The notes under the pieces: model-generated
Seen by the model: the letters and a program-made list of their open reading frames with translations, nothing else
Database searches by the model: none
What the model was told of the DNA's origin: nothing
NCBI RefSeq assembly: GCF_015350805.1
Contig: NZ_JADKSG010000002.1
Coordinates: 1,364,001 to 1,428,000, forward strand
Direction of reading: 5' to 3'
Length of the DNA stretch: 64,000 nt
Source: Herbiconiux sp. VKM Ac-1786
GTDB lineage: Bacteria > Actinomycetota > Actinomycetes > Actinomycetales > Microbacteriaceae
Made by a program: the position numbers and the translations under genes
Part shown: one piece after another, positions 59,391 to 64,000 of the stretch
How positions within the stretch are numbered: the first letter of the stretch is position 1
Layout of the letters: each line of letters opens with the position of its first letter

Positions 59391-59451
59391 CGGACGGAGA
59401 ATCGGGGGGTCCGCCGCCACTACGGTCGGCGACCCCCCGATTCTCCGTCCG
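59391..59451. terminator. Long perfect palindrome between convergent genes
   Basis: The arms 59391-59411 and 59431-59451 are perfect 21-base reverse complements around a 19-base loop. The right arm contains CCGATTCTCC, as does the palindrome at 4792-4810, and both left arms contain GGAGAAT. It is placed at the end of two facing transcripts and overlaps the last codons of the truncated glycosyltransferase-like ORF. It may be a terminator, or a repeat element used as one. Confidence 0.75.
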
Positions 59452-59602
59452 TGACGCACACGCCGAGCAGCACGACGCCGTCATAGCCTCCGTCGACGAC
59501 GATCACCGAGGCCCGCCCGGCCAGCCGGCGCAGGTAGCCGGTCAGCTCGGGCAGGCCCGCGTCGCTCGTCCAGCGCAGCGGGAGGACGTCGTCGAGCGTC
59601 AC
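59420..59602 (-). pseudogene. Truncated glycosyltransferase-like ORF, coupled to its upstream gene
   Basis: A 60-residue ORF. It starts at GTG 59602 inside the stop of the upstream gene (GTGA) and ends in a long palindrome. The sequence VLPLRWTSDAGLPELTGYLRRLAGRASVIVVDGG resembles the first strand-helix-strand of family 2 glycosyltransferases (VLPxR, then VVDG before the nucleotide-sugar-binding site). The rest (GVVLLGVCVTDGESGG) does not continue that family. It looks like a remnant cut off at the palindrome, though its start still has good coupling. Confidence 0.45.
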
Positions 59603-60768
59603 TCCTCCCCGGGCACCGGCGGGCCCGTGCGCCAGCGCAGCACGGCGGCCACCCCGGAGGGCAGCGATCCCGAGACGTCGTCCTGGGCATCCGGAGCCTC
59701 GCGGCTGTCGGTGAACAGCACCGTCGCGTCGGTGAGCACCGCCGCGCGGCTGAGCGCGATCGGGGCGGGTACGCGGTCGAGCACCTCGGCGCCGAGGGCG
59801 TCCTCGGAGGCGGCGGCCACCCAGGGCTCGCTCGCCAGGGCGAGCAGCTCGTGCTCGCGCAGGCGCTCGGCGTCGATCAGGAGGGTGTCGACCTGCGCCG
59901 AGGCGAGGGCGTGCACGACACCGCCGAGCGTGCTCTCGACCCGGTTGTCGCCGCGGCCCTCGTGCAGCGCGACGAGATCGAGCACGGCCTTCTTGTCGTC
60001 GGCCAGGATGCGCGCGATCTCCGCGTCGAGGTGCTCGTCGAGCGCCTCGCTGCTCGCCCCGTCGGCGTGGGTGTCGACGGGCACCACCGTCAGGATGGCA
60101 CGCGACTCGGCCGAGAGCTCGCCCTCCGGCAGCTGCCGGGCACGGATGTCGCCCGCGATCGTGAGCAGCCGCGGCCGGTTCTCGTGCACGACGCGGTCGA
60201 TCGTGGTCGCGAGCTCGGACTGGGTGCGCCGCCAGATCTCCTCGGTGTGGTTCTGCAGGCGGTCGTGCCGCCAGCCGCCGCCCTTGATCTTGTGCAGCGT
60301 GTCGGTGCGCCCCTGCTGCGCCTCGTCGACGACGGGCTCGACGTCGCCGAGCCGGTGCAGCCGGATCTCGCCGCCGTCGCGGGACGTCTCGACCACCACG
60401 TACGCGAAGTCGCCCGGCCGGTGCTCGAGCAGCGGTACCAGGTCGGGCACCGGCTGGTACGCGACGATCTCGGGCTCGGTGGCGCGGCCGGGCAGCAGCG
60501 CCTGCACCACCACCTCGCCGTCGTGCACGAGCACGAAGAGGCAGCGCTCGCCGCCCGCGGGGTCGGCGGTCGCCATGGCGTCGGCGACTGCCTCGACGTC
60601 GGCCTCGGGCGCACCGGCGGCCGCGAGCCGGTCGGTGGCGCTGATCCGCCGCTCCTCGTTCACCTGGGGCGGGTCGGCGGTGTCGACCGAGATGTCGAGG
60701 TAGACCTGCGACCAGGGTCCGGATGCCCGGTACACCGCTGCGGGCAGGGCCGCCGTCTCCAGCGTCAT
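59599..60768 (-). CDS. Vms1/baeRF2-type protein (Rv2629-like)
   Basis: A 389-residue protein of the bacterial eRF1-like family that includes mycobacterial Rv2629. The first part (YRASGPWSQVYLDISVDTAD) and the middle RLHRLGDVEPVV and KIKGGGWRHDRLQNHTEEIWRR are typical; the Lys/Gly-Gly-Gly-Trp motif is the region where eRF1 carries its GGQ. The C-terminal half, VVHALASAQVDTLLIDAERL, is an eRF1 domain 3-like fold. Some relatives act on stalled peptidyl-tRNA. It overlaps PfpI at its start and the truncated ORF at its end. Confidence 0.85.
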   Translation of the reverse strand: MTLETAALPAAVYRASGPWSQVYLDISVDTADPPQVNEERRISATDRLAAAGAPEADVEAVADAMATADPAGGERCLFVLVHDGEVVVQALLPGRATEPEIVAYQPVPDLVPLLEHRPGDFAYVVVETSRDGGEIRLHRLGDVEPVVDEAQQGRTDTLHKIKGGGWRHDRLQNHTEEIWRRTQSELATTIDRVVHENRPRLLTIAGDIRARQLPEGELSAESRAILTVVPVDTHADGASSEALDEHLDAEIARILADDKKAVLDLVALHEGRGDNRVESTLGGVVHALASAQVDTLLIDAERLREHELLALASEPWVAAASEDALGAEVLDRVPAPIALSRAAVLTDATVLFTDSREAPDAQDDVSGSLPSGVAAVLRWRTGPPVPGEE

Positions 60769-61346
60769 TCCTCGGCCTGCCGGCTGCTCGGCGTCTCGGC
60801 GAACACCCGCACGAGCTCGCGCGTGAAGTCCTCCATGTCATCGGGGGTGCGCGAGGTGACGAGCGTCCAGCCGCCGACGTCGTCGACCTGCACGGGCTCG
60901 TCGACCCAGTCGGCGCCGGCGTTGATGATGTCGGTCTGCAGCGAGGGGTAGCTCGTGAGGGTCTTCTCGGCGAGCTGGCCCGTCTCGACGAGCGCCCAGG
61001 GGCCGTGGCAGATGGCGGCGACCGGCTTGCCGGCGTCGATGAACGCGGCGACGAGGTCGATGCCGTCCTCCTCGAGCCGGAGCTTGTCGGCGTTGATGGT
61101 GCCGCCCGGGATGATCAGGGCGTCGAACTCGTCGGCCGAGACCTTTCCGATGAGGGCGTCGGGGGTGAAGCTGCGACCCGGGTCCTTGTCGCCGACGAGC
61201 GACTGCACCGGGGAGTCCTCCACCGCCACGATCACCGGGTCGCCGCCGGCGTCCTCCACCGCCTGCCGGGGGGCGGCGAGCTCGGCCTCCTCGACTCCGT
61301 AGTTCGTGACGAGCAGTGCGATCCTCTTGCCGTCGAGTGCGGGCAT
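60765..61346 (-). CDS. PfpI/DJ-1 family protein
   Basis: A 193-residue type 1 glutamine amidotransferase-like protein. The nucleophile elbow is VAAICHGPWALVETG (Cys near residue 111), with the preceding acidic residue in TNYGVEEAELAAP. PfpI-like members act as deglycases, chaperones or proteases under stress. ATG 61346 has AGGAAAGGA upstream. It is the first gene of a three-gene chain with the Vms1-like gene and the truncated ORF. Confidence 0.93.
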   Translation of the reverse strand: MPALDGKRIALLVTNYGVEEAELAAPRQAVEDAGGDPVIVAVEDSPVQSLVGDKDPGRSFTPDALIGKVSADEFDALIIPGGTINADKLRLEEDGIDLVAAFIDAGKPVAAICHGPWALVETGQLAEKTLTSYPSLQTDIINAGADWVDEPVQVDDVGGWTLVTSRTPDDMEDFTRELVRVFAETPSSRQAEE

Positions 61347-61497
61347 GATGCGTCCTTTCCTCTTCTGAACCGGTGTTTCACCACCGAGGGAACTCCTCGT
61401 GCCGGTGGTCGCAAGGGGCTTGACGGACGCGTCCCTGACCGTCGTGGGAGTGTCGCGGGCTCCGGTGTCGGCGGCTCCGGCTAGTGTCGCCAGCACC

Positions 61498-62136
61498 ATG
61501 AGCAGCACCGGATTCGCGACCATCGACTTCGAGACCACCGGGCTGTTCGCGGCGGGAGACGACCGCGCCGTCGAGATCGCGGTGGTGCACTCCGACCCCG
61601 ACGGCACGATCACCGGTCGGTGGGACACGCTGATCGACCCGGGGCGCGGCCCCGGCCCCACGCGCATCCACCGCATCACCGCCGAGCACCTCGCGGGCGC
61701 GCCGAGCTTCGGCGACATCGCGCCCGAGCTGCTCGGGCTGCTCTCGGGGCGGGTGCTCGTGGCGCACAACGTGTCGTTCGACCAGCGGTTCCTGCTGGCC
61801 GAGCTGGCGCGCATCGGGTACCGGCTCGAGAGTCCGCCGGTGTCGCTGTGCACCATGCAGCTGGCGCGGCACTACCTGCCGGGCCTGCGGCGAGGGCTGT
61901 CGAGCTGCTGCGAGGTGCTCGGCATCGACCTCGAGGGGGCGCACCGGGCATCCGTCGACGCGCTGGCGACCGCGAAGCTGCTCGGGGCGTACATGGCGCA
62001 CACCGACGACCGCTCGGGGTGGCACGCGCTGGCGGCGAGCGCCGCCGCCCGGCCGCTGCCGGCGCTGCCGTCGCGCGGGGTGGCGTGGTACCCGCGGGAG
62101 CGCGCGGGCGAGCCGCTGGCGCTGCGGTTCGGCTGA
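61498..62136 (+). CDS. DEDDh 3'-5' exonuclease (DNA polymerase III epsilon-like)
   Basis: A 212-residue exonuclease. The acidic metal ligands are in ATIDFETTG (Asp, Glu), VLVAHNVSFDQRFL (Asp) and the late HRASVDALATAKLL (His and Asp of ExoIII). The region TRIHRITAEHLAGAP is the family's typical loop. It may proofread or process DNA. ATG 61498 follows TAGTGT, ten bases away; the longer start at 61399 adds residues with no similarity. The C-terminal 30 residues are a basic extension. It is divergent from the pfpI operon. Confidence 0.92.
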   Translation: MSSTGFATIDFETTGLFAAGDDRAVEIAVVHSDPDGTITGRWDTLIDPGRGPGPTRIHRITAEHLAGAPSFGDIAPELLGLLSGRVLVAHNVSFDQRFLLAELARIGYRLESPPVSLCTMQLARHYLPGLRRGLSSCCEVLGIDLEGAHRASVDALATAKLLGAYMAHTDDRSGWHALAASAAARPLPALPSRGVAWYPRERAGEPLALRFG

Positions 62137-62293
62137 ACGTGGCCCACGGGCGACGGTGCCGCAAGCCCCTGCGGGCGGGCGCGGGGTGTGTCTAGCGTGA
62201 GGTCGTGAGCGATCCGGGCACCGCCGCCGACACGGGACGGAGCTCGGTCTGACGCCGCACACCGCACCCCGCACACCGATGGAAGGACACGCC

Positions 62294-62476
62294 ATGACCG
62301 ACAGCGGACCCCAGGACAACCCGCAGAACCACGACCTGATCGAGGGCGACGCCGGAGTCGACAAGCCCTCGCAGGCCGAGGGCAGCGAGGAGCAGGCCGA
62401 CCAGGCGCAGCCCGCGCCCGGCCAGGGCGGCGGCAGCGAGGCCGACGAGGCCGAGACCCTCGGCGGCCACGACTGA
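62294..62476 (+). CDS. Small acidic disordered protein
   Basis: A 60-residue very acidic protein, Gln/Gly/Asp/Glu-rich (GPQDNPQNHDLIEGDAG, then EEQADQAQPAPGQGGG). No structure or family is visible. The Shine-Dalgarno GGAAGGA is clear, so it is probably made. Such proteins are common in actinobacteria and may be solutes or stress proteins. Confidence 0.6.
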   Translation: MTDSGPQDNPQNHDLIEGDAGVDKPSQAEGSEEQADQAQPAPGQGGGSEADEAETLGGHD

Positions 62477-62558
62477 GCAGCACCCTCACCGGCGGGCACG
62501 GGTGAGTGCTCGCAGTGAGCGGTGGCGGTGGGACGGCGGGAGTCGTAGGGTCGGCGGC

Positions 62559-62669
62559 ATGTCAACGATGCCTCCGCCCGACGTTCCGCCCGACGCTCCC
62601 ACTCCCCCGCCCGGCGCTCCAGGCGAGCCGCCCCAGGCGCCGCCCGAGCCGCCGCAGTTCCAGCGCTAG
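62559..62669 (+). CDS. 36-residue proline-rich microprotein, leaderless
   Basis: The peptide consists of PPP, PPD, PPG and PEPP motifs (MSTMPPPDVPPDAPTPPPG), nearly half Pro, and ends PQFQR. TAGGGT (62546-62551) ends seven bases before ATG. A strong hairpin follows after 21 bases, so the transcript would be very short, promoter to terminator about 170 bases. It may be translated or the RNA may be what matters. Confidence 0.5.
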   Translation: MSTMPPPDVPPDAPTPPPGAPGEPPQAPPEPPQFQR

Positions 62670-62690
62670 GGCCGAGCCCCACGCACGACG

Positions 62691-62721
62691 AAGGGCGCCG
62701 AGCTTCACGCTCGGTGCCCTT
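62691..62721. terminator. Terminator hairpin between small gene and MFS gene
   Basis: A 13-bp stem (62691-62703 with 62709-62721, one G-U pair) with loop TTCAC. CCTTTC follows on the plus strand and a C-rich strand on the other, so it can end both the small plus-strand gene and the minus-strand MFS gene. Confidence 0.75.
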
Positions 62722-62744
62722 TCGCGCGCGGTCGGGAGCTGTGC

Positions 62745-64000
62745 CTAGTGCATCGGCGCGGCGGCCGGGGCGCCCTCGGGCATCCGCTCGCCCTCGTCGG
62801 CCGTCTCGGCCGGACGCCGCACGAACAGCGCCGCCACCACCCCGAGCACCGAGATGATCGCGCCGCACAGGAACGCGGCCTGGATGCCCGACGCCGTCGC
62901 CGCGACCTGCGTGGCCCCGGCCGTCAGGCGCTGCGCGGTGACGCTGGCCATCAGCGCCACGAAGAGCGCGGTGCCGGCTGCTCCCGCGAGCTGCTGCACG
63001 GTGCCGATGATGGCCGAGCCGTGCGAGTACAGCCGAGGGGTGAGCGAGCCGAGGCCCGCGGTGAACAGCGGCGTGAACATGAACGCGAGCCCGGCGCTGA
63101 GCGCGATGTGCGCCCCGAGCACGAACCACACCGAGGTGTTCTGGTCGACCATCGTGAGGCCCCAGAGCACGAGGCTCACGGTGATGGCGCCGGGGATGAC
63201 GAGCGGCCGCGGCCCGACCCGGTCGTACAGGCGGCCGACGAACGGCGCGAGCACGCCCATCACGAGCCCGCCCGGCAGCAGCAGCAGACCGGTGGCGAGC
63301 GGGTCGAGCCCGAACACGCCCTGCAGCAGGAACGGCAGCACGATGATGGTGCCGAACAGCGCCATCATGCTCACCGCCATCAGCAGGATCGACACCGTGA
63401 AGGTGCGCGAGCGGAAGGTGCGCAGGTCGAGCAGCGCCTTGTCGCGGCGCTGCAGCGCGAGCTGGCGCAGCACGAAGGCCCCGAGCGACGCGATGCCGAC
63501 GATCAGCGGCAGCCAGCTCGACAGGAAGGTCGCGCCGGCCCCGCCGAGGGTGCTGAGGCCGTAGACCAGTCCGCCGAATCCGAGGGCCGACAGGATGATC
63601 GACCCGACGTCGATCGGCACCCGACGTGGCTCGGTGACGTTCACGACCCGCAGGGCGCCGAGCAGCAGCGCGCCGAGGGCGATCGGCAGCACGAGGATGA
63701 ACATCCACCGCCAGGACAGGGTGCTGAGGATGATGCCCGAGATGGTCGGGCCGATCGCGGGGGCGACCGAGATGACGATCGAGATGTTGCCCATCGTGCG
63801 CCCGCGCACCGCCGGCGGCACGAGGGTCATCACGGTGGTCATGAGCAGCGGCATCATGATCGCGGTTCCGCTGGCCTGCACGACGCGGCCGACGAGCAGC
63901 ACCTCGAAGCCGGGCGCCATCGCGGCGATCAGCGTGCCGAGCGAGAACAGCGACATGGCGGCGATGAAGATCGGGCGCGTGTTGAAGCGCTGCAGCAGGA
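62745..64000 (-). CDS. MFS multidrug exporter, DHA2 family (5' end missing)
   Basis: The C-terminal 417 or so residues of a 14-helix DHA2/MDR exporter. The frame remains open through the window edge (LLQRFNTRPIFIAAM), so the true start is outside. Helices such as VLLVGRVVQASGTAIMMPLLMTTVMTLVP, the motif C-like IGPTISGIILSTLSWRWMFI and the late LFTAGLGSLTPRLYSHGSAIIGTVQQLAGAAGTALF are typical. It probably extrudes toxic compounds by proton exchange. The C-terminus (DEGERMPEGAPAAAPMH) is hydrophilic. Confidence 0.93.
   Translation of the reverse strand, partial: LLQRFNTRPIFIAAMSLFSLGTLIAAMAPGFEVLLVGRVVQASGTAIMMPLLMTTVMTLVPPAVRGRTMGNISIVISVAPAIGPTISGIILSTLSWRWMFILVLPIALGALLLGALRVVNVTEPRRVPIDVGSIILSALGFGGLVYGLSTLGGAGATFLSSWLPLIVGIASLGAFVLRQLALQRRDKALLDLRTFRSRTFTVSILLMAVSMMALFGTIIVLPFLLQGVFGLDPLATGLLLLPGGLVMGVLAPFVGRLYDRVGPRPLVIPGAITVSLVLWGLTMVDQNTSVWFVLGAHIALSAGLAFMFTPLFTAGLGSLTPRLYSHGSAIIGTVQQLAGAAGTALFVALMASVTAQRLTAGATQVAATASGIQAAFLCGAIISVLGVVAALFVRRPAETADEGERMPEGAPAAAPMH

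Noticed and set aside
1-64000. Prophage, integrative element or genomic island
   Set aside because: No integrase, transposase, tRNA target or change in base composition was found. All genes look chromosomal.

Overview
The window is about 70% G+C, gene-dense on both strands, and full of 1- to 4-base start/stop overlaps (ATGA, GTGA). It reads as chromosomal DNA of a high-GC Gram-positive actinobacterium. Many genes have a TANNNT-type -10 box only 6-7 bases before the start codon, which suggests leaderless mRNAs. A class F sortase, an Asp23 envelope-stress operon, a PPOX-type F420/flavin enzyme and a Pls/PosA-type synthetase fit the family Microbacteriaceae. The genus cannot be fixed from sequence alone. 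I see no rRNA, tRNA, insertion sequence, prophage or CRISPR array.

Layout. 0-13 kb: housekeeping and mixed genes (a truncated sigma-like gene, trpF, DUF1801, an alpha/beta hydrolase, GrpB, DedA, a thioredoxin-reductase-like flavoprotein coupled to gltX, a LuxR regulator, an ABC-2 exporter). 13.7-19.7 kb: a LacI-controlled arabinoside locus (regulator, binding protein, two permeases, GH51 arabinofuranosidase) with visible operators. 20-24.7 kb: a VOC protein, a BMP-type nucleoside-binding lipoprotein, a nucleoside-hydrolase-like protein with an altered active site, and an amidohydrolase. 24.7-29 kb: an MFS exporter behind a structured leader that can hide its Shine-Dalgarno sequence, then two coupled CNNM/CBS membrane proteins.

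30.6-39.3 kb is the most notable region. A 1337-residue Pls/PosA-family synthetase (adenylation, carrier and membrane-embedded C-terminal part) is coupled to an M1 metallopeptidase, with a phosphopantetheinyl transferase and a PPK2 polyphosphate kinase converging on it. The adenylation-pocket residues, read by eye, resemble codes for lysine. This suggests a locus for a poly-basic-amino-acid such as epsilon-poly-lysine.

39.4-42.7 kb: DUF4397 surface protein, class F sortase, ECF sigma factor and zinc anti-sigma factor, a self-contained surface regulon. 45.4-48.0 kb: a seven-gene Asp23/AmaP/CsbD stress operon. 48.2-58.5 kb: AlaX-type editing protein, 3-hydroxyacyl-CoA dehydrogenase, Baeyer-Villiger-type monooxygenase, DctA with its divergent DcuS/DcuR-type two-component system, and metNIQ. 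58.6-64 kb: PPOX enzyme, a truncated glycosyltransferase-like ORF, a Vms1/baeRF-type protein, PfpI, a DEDDh exonuclease, two tiny disordered proteins and an incomplete MFS exporter.

Two patterns cross gene boundaries. The 7-mer GCATCCG/CGGATGC is far commoner than base composition predicts and forces unusual codons. Two long perfect palindromes (4.7 kb and 59.4 kb) share a core and may be one repeat family.
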